A stretch of 11,969 nt of DNA, taken from assembly GCA_910584735.1 (NCBI GenBank), contig CAJUBM010000092.1, positions 1-11,969 on the forward strand, read 5' to 3'. The notes beneath the pieces are model-generated. The model was given only the letters and a program-made list of their open reading frames with translations. It searched no databases and was not told the origin of the DNA. Each line of letters opens with the position of its first letter. The first letter of the stretch is position 1. Below are positions 1 through 8,700 of this stretch, one piece after another. Made by a program: the position numbers and the translations under genes. The stretch comes from an uncultured Muribaculaceae bacterium. GTDB taxonomy: Bacteria > Bacteroidota > Bacteroidia > Bacteroidales > Muribaculaceae.

Positions 1-28
1 TTGGCGGTAGATGCCGCTTAGCCTATGA

Positions 29-373
29 ATTATTTTTTTAACGAACTATTGTTATAACTACTTCTATGTATTCCTCATAATCGCTTGTGTGAACATTGCT
101 ACTTTCCCGTCTGCAATAAGAGGGGTATTGATTGCTCTTGGTAATCATTCCATGAATATATGGATGGTACACACATATTATTGCGCCTACCTCTTCCGAG
201 ATTTAATCTATTCGTTCCGTTACCCGGTGGTAATCTTTGCCATTGTAGTCCTTCTCAGCCTGATTACTTCTATTGGTATAAATTCCATCTGCCGTCCTAT
301 TGAACAAGTTGTCTTTAAACGGCGAAGGGGACAAACAATAATTCCATCTTCGAAAGCAACTGGACAAAGTTGA
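29..373 (+). pseudogene. C-terminal fragment of an acyltransferase-3 (OafA-like) membrane protein, frame disrupted
   Basis: The readable part encodes a hydrophobic tail with the family-like stretch LGNHSMNIWMVHTYYC, which resembles the end of acyltransferase-3 proteins that O-acetylate surface sugars. A last membrane segment (YPVVIFAIVVLLSLITSIGI) and a basic cytoplasmic tail follow. This frame stops at 26-28 and the other two + frames stop at 19-21 and 39-41, so no open frame runs in from the left edge. A shift near the T7 run at 33-39 would join an upstream frame (ending ...LAYELFF) to this one (LTNYCYN...). A GTG at 89 could start a 94-residue ORF, but no ribosome site is visible and the hydrophobic reading continues upstream of it. 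I therefore read it as a broken gene or a homopolymer sequencing error. It lies 21 nt before the glycosyltransferase, which fits O-acylation of the same glycan. Confidence 0.55.
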
Positions 374-394
374 AGACGATACATCATTTTAACA

Positions 395-1558
395 ATGGCA
401 AAGAAAACTAAGATAATCCGGGCGTTCACGGTGTCTAACTCCATATCATTCATCAGCGGGATGCTGACGGTGCTGACGGAGAGGTACGATGTCGCAGTGG
501 TGGCCTCACCGGGAGATTGCTGGGACTGTTTGGACGGGTACGGTGAACATGTGGGGCGTATTAAGGTGCCTATGGAGCGTCATATTTCACCCATGAAGGA
601 TTTACGGTCACTGTTGCGCCTTGTCAGGGTATTTAGGCGAGAGAAGCCTGGAATGGTTCATTCTATGACCCCTAAGGCCGGGCTGCTGTGCATGATGGCT
701 GCATGGGTATGTAGAGTGCCGGTGCGCGTTCATACATTCACCGGCCTGGTGTTCCCCACTGCTACAGGACTGACACGGCAGATTTTGATGCTCACTGACC
801 GAATAACCTGCGCCTGTGCCACCCATGTGATTCCTGAAGGAGAGGGAGTGAGACGCGACCTGCTCGATAACAGCATTACCCGTAAGCCAGCCAGGGTTCT
901 CGGCTACGGCAACTGCCAGGGGATTGACCTTAAACGCTACGATCGCACACCCGAGGTCATGGCCGAGGCGAATAGGTTAAGAGCCGATGGAGTATTTACT
1001 TTCATCGCTGTTGGGCGTGTGGTTGGTGACAAAGGCATCCATGAACTTGTGGCGGCTTTTAGACGCCTGAACCTTGAGATGCCCTCCACCCGGCTACTCC
1101 TTGTCGGCAGGTTCGAGCCTGAACTTGACCCGATAAGAAAAGGAACTATTGACGAGATTGATGCCAATCCGGCAATCGAGGCCGTGGGGCAGCAGACCGA
1201 TGTGCGCCCATGGCTGGCATCTGCCGACTGCTCGGTGCTGGCCAGCTACCGCGAGGGATTCCCCAACGTGGTGATAGAGGCCGGGGCTATGGGGCTACCA
1301 CAGATTGTTACCGACATCAACGGTGCTAACGAGATTATCGTAGAGGGGAAAAACGGCACTATTGTTCCTCCAAGAGACGTAGATGCCCTCTACCGGGTTA
1401 TGAGGCGTATGGCTACGGATGCTTCATGGCGTGAATCGCTGGCCTCTAACGCTCGCGAGATGGTGGCCTGCCGTTACGAGCAATCGTTTGTAAGCCAATG
1501 CCTATATGATTTTTATAACGAAATATTAGGGAAAGTTAGGGACAGCCGCACCGATTAG
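395..1558 (+). CDS. GT4-family glycosyltransferase (PglA/CapM-like)
   Basis: A 387-residue cytosolic or membrane-associated GT-B glycosyltransferase of family GT4, expected to move a sugar from a nucleotide donor to an undecaprenyl-diphosphate-linked acceptor. The N-terminal Rossmann half includes VHSMTPKAGLL (88-98) and VHTFTGLVFP (112-121), a pattern typical of PglA/CapM-type enzymes acting on the second sugar. The C-terminal donor-binding half has GRVVGDKG (207-214), LLLVGRFEPE (234-243) and the EX7E retaining motif EGFPNVVIE (E287, E295). Length is normal for the family. The ATG start is 21 nt after the acyltransferase fragment. The PglC-like gene follows after about 48 nt, which suggests sequential action: phosphosugar loading, then extension by this enzyme. 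Family assignment is strong. The actual sugar and linkage cannot be read from sequence. Confidence 0.9.
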   Translation: MAKKTKIIRAFTVSNSISFISGMLTVLTERYDVAVVASPGDCWDCLDGYGEHVGRIKVPMERHISPMKDLRSLLRLVRVFRREKPGMVHSMTPKAGLLCMMAAWVCRVPVRVHTFTGLVFPTATGLTRQILMLTDRITCACATHVIPEGEGVRRDLLDNSITRKPARVLGYGNCQGIDLKRYDRTPEVMAEANRLRADGVFTFIAVGRVVGDKGIHELVAAFRRLNLEMPSTRLLLVGRFEPELDPIRKGTIDEIDANPAIEAVGQQTDVRPWLASADCSVLASYREGFPNVVIEAGAMGLPQIVTDINGANEIIVEGKNGTIVPPRDVDALYRVMRRMATDASWRESLASNAREMVACRYEQSFVSQCLYDFYNEILGKVRDSRTD

Positions 1559-1606
1559 TGCGAGCTATCTTCTGTTTGGTGAATATATTTGAACAACATA
1601 CAGCAT

Positions 1607-2278
1607 ATGTACCGCCTTTTTTTCAAGAGATTCCTTGATTTCACCTTGTCACTTATAGGACTTATATTGCTTAGTCCCGTTCTGCTGGCACTTTATATCC
1701 TTGTCCGCGTAAAGCTTGGCTCACCGGTCTTTTTCAGACAGATGCGCATAGGAAAGGATGACAAACCTTTTATGATGATCAAGTTCCGCACTATGACGGA
1801 TGCTCGCGACAGGGATGGCAACCTTCTTCCCGATACGGAGCGCTTCACTAAGTTTGGTGACTTCCTGCGCAACAGCAGCCTTGACGAATTGCCAGAGCTA
1901 TTTAACGTGCTAAAGGGTGATATGTCGCTTGTGGGACCAAGGCCTCTTTATCCAATTTATCTGCCATACTACACACCTGAAGAAGAGTTGCGCCACTCTG
2001 TGCGCGGCGGCATCACGGGATTGGCTCAGATAAACGGGCGGGCTCTTTGTCGGTGGAAAGATCGGTTTGCCTACGATGTCATTTACGTCAGGGAACTTTC
2101 GTTCGCCAATGACATAAGGATTCTTTGGCGAACATTCTTCAAAGTGGCGGCCAAGGACGATATAGGTACGCCGTCTGTCACCGATGAAGGAGGGCTTCAT
2201 ATCATCCGTGAGATTCAGCAGCCCGACAAGTTGGAGGTCGTAAACCGTATTCTTGCCAAAGATAAGGCATTAGTATGA
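1607..2278 (+). CDS. PglC/WcaJ-type undecaprenyl-phosphate sugar phosphotransferase (initiating)
   Basis: A monotopic phosphoglycosyl transferase of the bacterial sugar transferase family, about 223 residues. It transfers a phosphosugar from a UDP-sugar to undecaprenyl phosphate at the inner membrane and so begins glycan assembly. Visible landmarks are the basic then hydrophobic re-entrant helix (FFKRFLDFTLSLIGLILLSP), KFRTMT, the catalytic SLDELPELFNVLKGD segment, LVGPRP and GITGLAQINGR. I chose ATG 1607 over an in-frame TTG at 1589 because homologues start MYRxFFKRxLD. With this start the catalytic pair is Asp93-Glu94, the same numbering as in Campylobacter PglC. The last 30 or so residues after KDDIGTP are a longer soluble tail than in minimal PglC. 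The stop overlaps the next gene by 4 nt (ATGA), so the two are translationally coupled. The sugar substrate is unknown; an amino sugar would fit the context. Confidence 0.9.
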   Translation: MYRLFFKRFLDFTLSLIGLILLSPVLLALYILVRVKLGSPVFFRQMRIGKDDKPFMMIKFRTMTDARDRDGNLLPDTERFTKFGDFLRNSSLDELPELFNVLKGDMSLVGPRPLYPIYLPYYTPEEELRHSVRGGITGLAQINGRALCRWKDRFAYDVIYVRELSFANDIRILWRTFFKVAAKDDIGTPSVTDEGGLHIIREIQQPDKLEVVNRILAKDKALV

Positions 2279-3354
2279 AAAACTGGGAAGTGGGGAGTAC
2301 GTGGTACATAACCCCTAGGGATGCCGAAAGGTCAGTTTCTGCGTATTGTCACTTAGATACGCCTGATGGCGTGACCTTTCTGTCAACCTGCCGAAGCGCT
2401 ATCGCGCTGGTGGCGAAAGAAATCGGTAGTGTCGGAGGAACGGCGCTCGTGCCGGGTTTTACATGCCATAGCGTTATCCGGCCGTTAATTGATGCGGGCT
2501 ACAGAGTCTCTCCCTACGCCATAAGGCCGGATCTCACTATTGACATCGAGGCTCTTATCAGTCAGATTGAAAGACTGTCTCCATCTATAATATTGGTACA
2601 CGGCTATTTCGGTCTTGACACATTAGGGGAATTTGCAAAGGTGTCGAATATTTTGAGAGACAGAGGTATCATAGTAGTGGAGGATATGACGCAGACCATG
2701 TTCTCATCTTTCCCCCGGCCAAATTCAGATTACGCGTTAGGAAGCATAAGGAAGTGGATGCCGGTTCCCGACGGGGCTTTCGTAACTAACGTCAAGGCAG
2801 ACCACCTTGAAGAGGATACTGAATTGTCCTGCGCCAAGACTGAGGCAATGTTAGCAAAAGGAGTATATATAGTGAATGGCGTGGGAGATAAGCAAAATTT
2901 TATGGACCAGGCTACAGCAGCAGAAAGACTGCTGGATTCCAGAAACGGACCTTTTGCGGCCTCAACTTTGACAATGGACTATCTTAAGTCTCTGGATATT
3001 TCCATGTTTGTAGAGACGAGGCGTGAGAATTATTCTCGTTTGGCCGAAAGGTTGGTAAGGCATGGGGAGATACGTATTCCACGCCCTGAAATCAAAGATG
3101 GGGAGGTTCCCTTCATGCTGCCTGTATTCATAAACCGCCGACGTGCTGAATTACAAAAGTATATGGCCGCGCACAACGTATATCCCACGATCATCTGGAA
3201 ATGCCCCGATGAATTAGCTGGAGAGATTGACAGTTCCACAAAAAACATATACGACAGCATACTCTGCTTCCATATCGACCAAAGGTATTCGGCGCGGGAT
3301 ATGGAGGCTGTAGCCGATATTGCAGATATATTCTATAATACTTCGATCATATGA
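2275..3354 (+). CDS. DegT/DnrJ/EryC1/StrS-like PLP-dependent aminotransferase (divergent)
   Basis: A 359-residue fold-type I PLP enzyme resembling the DegT sugar aminotransferases, which usually convert a keto-sugar nucleotide to an amino sugar. Visible signatures are the early substrate/PLP loop TFLSTCRSAIAL (34-45), VPGFTCHSV (59-67), VHGYFGLD (108-115) and EDMTQTM (136-142) with the pyridine-binding Asp137. The probable Schiff-base lysine is Lys160 in GSIRKWMPVPDG. The usual motifs (EDAAQA; SFHxxK) are changed, so this is a side branch of the family rather than a close PglE/ArnB homologue. It overlaps the neighbouring genes on both sides by 4 nt, in a run with a phosphoglycosyl transferase and two ATP-grasp ligases. 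By inference it makes an amine that a ligase then acylates. The substrate might not be a sugar nucleotide at all. Confidence 0.78.
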   Translation: MKNWEVGSTWYITPRDAERSVSAYCHLDTPDGVTFLSTCRSAIALVAKEIGSVGGTALVPGFTCHSVIRPLIDAGYRVSPYAIRPDLTIDIEALISQIERLSPSIILVHGYFGLDTLGEFAKVSNILRDRGIIVVEDMTQTMFSSFPRPNSDYALGSIRKWMPVPDGAFVTNVKADHLEEDTELSCAKTEAMLAKGVYIVNGVGDKQNFMDQATAAERLLDSRNGPFAASTLTMDYLKSLDISMFVETRRENYSRLAERLVRHGEIRIPRPEIKDGEVPFMLPVFINRRRAELQKYMAAHNVYPTIIWKCPDELAGEIDSSTKNIYDSILCFHIDQRYSARDMEAVADIADIFYNTSII

Positions 3355-4475
3355 TGAACAACCGACTGATGATATTGGGTACTAACGAGTACCAGAATCC
3401 ACTAATTCTCCGTGCCAAAGAGCTTGGCTACGAAACGCATGTATTTGGACTACCACGTGGGGAAATCGGAGAGAAAACGGCCGATTTCTTTTATCCTGTC
3501 GACATACTTGACTACGTGAGGCTATGGGAAGAATGTGAGAGACTTAATCCGTGTGGAGTTGCATCTATCTGTTCCGAACTCGCCATGCATCCCATGAACT
3601 ACCTGCTCCGCAGGATGGAGATTCCGTGCAATTCGGTAGAAACAGAGATATTGACCACCAATAAGTATCTGATGCGTAAGGCAATGCAGGATGGAGGTGT
3701 GGACAGTCCCAATTTTATGCTCGTTAGAATGGGACAGTCGGTAGAGGAGGTCGAAACTATAGCCAAAGACTTCGTATATCCCTTGATTATAAAGCCGTGC
3801 GATCTCAGTTCGAGTCGTGGGGTTTTCAAGATTGAGACACCAGCTCAGTTGGAAGAGGGTATGGCCTACGCTCTCGGGTGGACAAAGACTGGCGAGGCGG
3901 TACTGGAGGAATTTATTGAAGGCCCGGAATACAGCGGCGAGAGCATAGCCTATGAGGGAAATTACAAATTGCTTGCAATAACAGAAAAATCAACAACGGG
4001 AGCCCCGCATTTCGTAGAGACTGGTCATAGGCAGCCTGCACGTCTTTCCCCCATGATGGCCGCAAAGGTTGAAGAGACGCTTTATAAGGCGTTCAGAGCC
4101 CTTGATATCCGTTACGGAGCTATCCACCCGGAGTTCCGAATTACCCCCGACGGTCGAATTCTGTTTATGGAGATTGCCACACGTATGGGAGGCGACTGTA
4201 TAGGCACCGATCTCGTACCCCTCTCCTCGGGGTATGACTTCATCGGTATGGTGATAGACATATGCTGTGGACATGCACCCGGGATGAGAAAGATTCATTC
4301 ACCCCGAATTGCATGTAATCACTACATCATTACCCCGGAAGACCTGACCCGGTTCAACGAGCTAAAGAAACTCGCCCCGCAACAAATCTGGCGCCATAGC
4401 GATATCGGACCAATCTCCGAGAATCCGATTCTTAAAAGTGCCGACAGGGCCGGATATTATATCACAGTAGAATAA
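3351..4475 (+). CDS. ATP-grasp ligase, amino-acid-ligase-like
   Basis: A 374-residue ATP-grasp protein. The family activates a carboxylate as an acyl phosphate and joins it to an amine (or thiol). The N-terminal Rossmann-like domain begins MILGTNEYQNPLILRAKELG. The central ATP-binding part has TNKYLMRKAM (103-112), the nucleotide-binding YPLIIKPCDLSSSRGV (143-158, Lys148) and LEEFIEGPEYSGES (185-198). Metal-binding acidic residues are Glu261 (HPEFRI) and Glu274 with Arg278 in MEIATRMGGD. The EIATR form resembles PurK and amino acid ligases more than the E-x-N-x-R form of CarB. Its start overlaps the aminotransferase stop by 4 nt and a second ATP-grasp gene follows after 14 nt, so it likely works in the same pathway. 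Probable role: forming an amide on an amino sugar or joining amino acids. The substrate is inference only. Confidence 0.82.
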   Translation: MMNNRLMILGTNEYQNPLILRAKELGYETHVFGLPRGEIGEKTADFFYPVDILDYVRLWEECERLNPCGVASICSELAMHPMNYLLRRMEIPCNSVETEILTTNKYLMRKAMQDGGVDSPNFMLVRMGQSVEEVETIAKDFVYPLIIKPCDLSSSRGVFKIETPAQLEEGMAYALGWTKTGEAVLEEFIEGPEYSGESIAYEGNYKLLAITEKSTTGAPHFVETGHRQPARLSPMMAAKVEETLYKAFRALDIRYGAIHPEFRITPDGRILFMEIATRMGGDCIGTDLVPLSSGYDFIGMVIDICCGHAPGMRKIHSPRIACNHYIITPEDLTRFNELKKLAPQQIWRHSDIGPISENPILKSADRAGYYITVE

Positions 4476-4489
4476 ATCAGATAATACAG

Positions 4490-5566
4490 ATGAGTAAGAC
4501 AGTATTAGTAACCGGGATTGGTGGCCTCACACCTCGCTCGGTTGCCGGGATTATACGGGAAAATCACCCGGACTACCATATCATCGGAATAGATGCCAAC
4601 CGAAAAGCCGTAGGATTCTTTATGGAGGGGCTGCTTGACGAGCATTTCGTATGCCCTCGTTGCGATTCACCCGAATACTTCCCTTATATAGAACGGCTTG
4701 TCAAGACCAAGAAGATAGATTATGCTTTTGTGCAGCCGGAAAGCGAGATTGTAGAATGGGGTAGATACTATGAGGAAAAGGGGCATTTCCCATGCGCTGT
4801 ATTCATGGGATGTAAGACCCTCTCCGAATCACTTCGCGACAAGTCTGTGATGGCCCGATTGCTCGAAGGAACTGACTTTATACCCAAAACCATAAAGGTC
4901 ACGCAAGAGAATCCGCGTTATGAGGATGTTGAAAAGAAGATAGGGTTCCCGTGCTGGATACGTGCTACAGAGGGAACCGGCGGCCTTGGCTCTCTCAAAC
5001 TTGAGGATATGGCTAGCTATAAGAGTTGGCTGTTCATCAACCGTGCTATCCCGGAATTCACCGTAAGCGAGTTCCTTACCGGGCGTCATCTGGCAAATGA
5101 GATGCTCTATTATGACAATGAGTATGTAAAAGGCGCGGCTCTTGAATGTGCCGAATACGTGATGGCAAATACTGCTCCGTCCAAGGTTACCGGCAACACA
5201 GCCTTTGGTCGTTTCTTAAATGAGGATCGCATCAACAAATTCTGCGATGACTGTATCAAATATCTCTGTGGCAAACTCGGTGTCCAGGCTCATGGCATAC
5301 TCTCCTTTGACTTGAAAGAAGATAAGGAGGGTAACCTCAAGGTGACAGAGGTGAACATCCGCCATATGGCCTATGCAGGGGTTATGGCGCATGTCGGATT
5401 CGACCTGATTGAAGACACAATCCGAATAATGGAGGACGGAAACGCTAACCACGTTGCGCGCGCTCCTTATTTCCATTACGACAGACCATACGTTTTCCTC
5501 CGGGATGTTGATGTCGCTCCGATTATCCTTGACGGAGAGGAGCGGTTTACATCTCCATCGATTTAA
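4490..5566 (+). CDS. ATP-grasp protein, CarB/PylC-like
   Basis: A second, clearly different ATP-grasp enzyme of 358 residues. The N-terminus TVLVTGIGGLTPRSVAGIIR resembles the preATP-grasp domain of carbamoyl-phosphate-synthase-large-subunit-like ligases. Further signs are RDKSVMARLL (116-125), the ATP-binding segment FPCWIRATEGTGGLGS (153-168), FTVSEFLTGRH (190-200), Asp274 (LSFDLKED) and EVNIRH (287-292), giving the complete E-x-N-x-R metal site. The usual ATP-contacting lysine is Arg158, which I believe is typical of the WIRA subgroup rather than inactivating. It contains a CPRCDSPEYF segment (55-64) and several other cysteines, but no full zinc site is evident. It is the last gene of the + strand run, 14 nt after the other ATP-grasp gene, and is followed by a strong hairpin. 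Predicted to form an amide or peptide bond in glycan decoration. The substrate is unknown. Confidence 0.8.
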   Translation: MSKTVLVTGIGGLTPRSVAGIIRENHPDYHIIGIDANRKAVGFFMEGLLDEHFVCPRCDSPEYFPYIERLVKTKKIDYAFVQPESEIVEWGRYYEEKGHFPCAVFMGCKTLSESLRDKSVMARLLEGTDFIPKTIKVTQENPRYEDVEKKIGFPCWIRATEGTGGLGSLKLEDMASYKSWLFINRAIPEFTVSEFLTGRHLANEMLYYDNEYVKGAALECAEYVMANTAPSKVTGNTAFGRFLNEDRINKFCDDCIKYLCGKLGVQAHGILSFDLKEDKEGNLKVTEVNIRHMAYAGVMAHVGFDLIEDTIRIMEDGNANHVARAPYFHYDRPYVFLRDVDVAPIILDGEERFTSPSI

Positions 5567-5645
5567 TCTTTAGTATTATATATTTGATGGAAAAACTATC
5601 ATTGCTCCAGATAGCATAAATTTCGTTTAGGGAAGATAAAGAGAA

Positions 5646-5719
5646 GCTTTGCCAAAAATGAATTGCACCCCGAAAGTTAGACAAAAAACTTTCGGGGTGC
5701 AATTCATTTTTGGCAAAGC
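5646..5719. terminator. Perfect 33-bp inverted repeat, probable bidirectional terminator or palindromic repeat
   Basis: The arms at 5646-5678 and 5687-5719 are exact reverse complements, separated by an 8-nt loop (agacaaaa). The core stem holds gcaccccgaaagtt and its complement, followed on either strand by the T-rich attcattttt. It therefore has the form of an intrinsic terminator in both directions. It sits between convergent genes, 79 nt after one stop and 35 nt after the other, where a shared terminator is expected. The stem is unusually long and perfect for a simple terminator. The ends also resemble IS3-type terminal sequences (ACCCC..AAAGTTAGACA), so it may be a mobile palindromic unit or IS relic used as a terminator. 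Confidence 0.75.
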
Positions 5720-5754
5720 CTCTTCATTACTTATGTGAATCCTCAAATAAGGGA

Positions 5755-8700
5755 TTAGGGGATGGTGACTTTGCGGGTGGTGCGGGCAGAGGTTACCAGG
5801 TAGATGCCTGCCGGGAGGGGGATGGTGGAGGAGAGGGCGGCAGGGGCGGTGGCAATAAGGCGTCCGTCAGGGGTGTAGATGGAGACGGGGGCGAGGGCAT
5901 TGGATATTACCAGGGCGCCGGGGAGGGTTGAGACGGTGAAGGAGGTTTCGGCCGGGGTGTCTATAGAGGATTCGGTGGGGTTGAAGTCGTTGGAGAACAT
6001 TGACTCTCCGGCGGAGTAGAGGACGGTGACGTTGTAACTGTGGTTGCCGTCGCCGCAGTCGGTGTCTTTAAACTCGTTTTCTTCAACCGGCATGTCGTTG
6101 ATTTTTATGCCGTCACGATATACGTTATAGCCGTTTATTGAGAAGGCGGCAGGTGAACCTACGGGGATGTAGGTAACATCGTCAACCATCAGCACGTATT
6201 TGCCGAGCGAGATATTGCGGATTGCGAAGCGTTTCGCCCCATCGGGGAGCTCTACTTCATAGGGGGTGTATTCGGAGGGGATGTCCTTGAAGGTCTGGAG
6301 CGAGATGAAATCGGCAGGGTCTACCGAACCGGTGGAATAGAGGACTTCGAATGTCTCAAAATCAAGCATGCTGTAGCTACGTGCGTTGACAACTATTGTC
6401 TGGGCGCCGCCGAACAGTTCGGGTGATATGGCCCAGTCGTCATTCTGCACATATCCCTCCCCTTTTATACCTGACACCATAGATGCAAGGAATTTATTCC
6501 CGGACAGAGTGTTAAACGAGCCGTTATTGAAGTCTTCGTGGGAATTGTCGAATACCCACCAGGATTGCTGCGAATAGTCCGCGATACCGGGCATATTCCC
6601 TTCTGAGAAGCCGGAAATCTGGGCTTTATCGCAATCTACGAATACCCACTCCCCTACGTTGCTATTAGCCCATGAATCATATTGGTCAAATGTCTCAAGG
6701 GTTTCATAAGGTCGTGCTTTAGAAGTATCAGGTTCACCCCAGTTAAGCGAAACGATGCCATTGTTTAATGAACCGCCTAAATCAGTGACTATGGGATAGG
6801 CGTTCTTACGGACTGTCACCTTGGCCTCGGAAGTGGTATTATTCTCCATATCTTCATCTGCGGCATAGGTTATTACAGCATGGTAGCTTATCTCTTCGGG
6901 AGCCAATATACCCTGAGTATGGGTAAACGACACCATATCATGGGCGCCTACGGGCAGGGCTGTCCCGTGATAGGAACCAACTTCTTCTTCATCACAGAAA
7001 AGCGTCACGGCATAGTCTCCCGAAATCTCGGAGCCGAAATTCAGTACGTCTACCGTTATCTCGAACGGTTCGCTGCTCTTTACTTTTTCCGGGATTGAAA
7101 TGCCTTCGGCTTTAAGGTCGTGACGGAAGATGTTGGAAACCGCGATATTGTCAAGGAATAGTTCGGTGTTATTTTTACGACGTCCGATAAAGGCAATGCG
7201 GATAGTCTTACCTATGAATTCGTCAAGGCGGAGAATGGTCTTGTTCCATCCCATGGCAGGAGCATATTCTCCGAACGATTTGGAAACTCCGTCTGTGGCC
7301 GTCACGACTACCTCAAGGGTATTGTCGGCGGGATCTGCTCCGGCAATATTGTAGGTGTAGAAATTCAAGGTAGGAGCTGTTGATGGCGACAGGTCTGTAA
7401 GGCCGGTAAGCATGGCGGACGCGCCTCCGATCTTACCATTCAGGTAAATCATGCCGTTGTCCCCGTCAGAAGATGACACATCCTCGAAATCTGTAGTCTG
7501 GCTCCAATAATTATTTCCGTCAACCACTATGGATGTGAACAGGTGCGATGCACGTCCCCTTGCAAAGGATTCATTATATGGCATAGTATACGGTTCTCCC
7601 ATCGGCAGCGGATTGCTTTTAACCACGCCTGCGGTTCCCTCGGAGGTCTTGGCCACGACGGAATAGATGTAGAACTGCTGGGCAGGTGCCGGTTCGGCGT
7701 CCGGATCATCTGTCACCACCGGTTCCGGGAGGGTGTCTTCAAAGTTCAGCCCATCGAAATTTTCCACGACTGTCTCAGACTCGTTGCTGTATAATGGGGT
7801 ACGTATAACATCATATTTCAAAAGAGATGCCGGAATAGGATAGCCGTCACGGTCGACCGATGGTGCCTCCCATGTAATCCGAGCCTTCCGATTGGCGGTA
7901 TTTTCAACCGTGAGATTGTTTACCGGGGCCGGGGTGTTTATCCCGACAAAAGTCGTGGCCGAAGCCATATCGCCTCCCCCGGCCTCAGTGAACGCCACAA
8001 CCGAATAGGTATATATCGCGCTCACAGCCACTATATTCTCCACGCGTTGGGGTGTACCCGGGGTGGGATTCGGTATAGTCTCAACCAAATCGCCGTTACG
8101 CCTCACTTCGATTTTTGATAATGCTGTGAGTGTGGAGTTGTCTTTCGCCTTAGTCGGGGCGGTAAATGTTATCACGGCCTTTTTGTCGCCCGTCGCATCG
8201 GGAGTAACTGTCAGATCGGTCACAGCGGCAGGAGTTACCATGGCCACTCCATTCTTTATATCCAAGGAAGCGATGCCTAATTTCTGTCCCGGCTTCCCTT
8301 CCGCATGGATGCCGATGTAGTAGTCGCCGGTAGTTTCCACGGAGACTACCGCATTGAAAGACCACAGGGAGTTTCCTCCTTTTTCAGGCAGCCCCGATTT
8401 CGGCACCAGCACAGTAGTCATTGCCGTGCTGTTCTTCGACTTGCCGAGCTTTATCTCAAAAGCCTCAGGGATAGCGGCAAACATCAGTTTTGCCATAAGG
8501 AACTTCACATTATAGGTTTTCCCGGCCTCAAAACGTATTGACGGGGAGTACAGCCAATCGTCATTCTGGGCGTTGCCTATGAAAGTCGGCGTCATGTACA
8601 TTGCCGATACCGATTCGTTGTCAAGTGCCCTAAAAGTAAGTTCGGTGGTTTGCGGAGTCCAAGTAGTTCCATCACCATTGGCATCCACCACGCTGAATCC

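Noticed and set aside
1589..1606. TTG start adding six residues to the sugar transferase
   Set aside because: Homologues begin MYRxFFKR, and starting at 1607 places the catalytic Asp-Glu at 93-94 as in PglC.
5579..5619. TATATTTG (-7-like) on the plus strand followed by a 10-codon ORF starting at 5587
   Set aside because: There is no TTG at the -33 spacing and the ORF is tiny and featureless, ahead of a terminator. Probably chance in AT-rich DNA.
5710..5931. A Gly-rich plus-strand open frame
   Set aside because: Its Gly/Asp/Glu-rich product comes from G-rich antisense of the sorting domain of the minus-strand protein, and it begins inside the palindrome.
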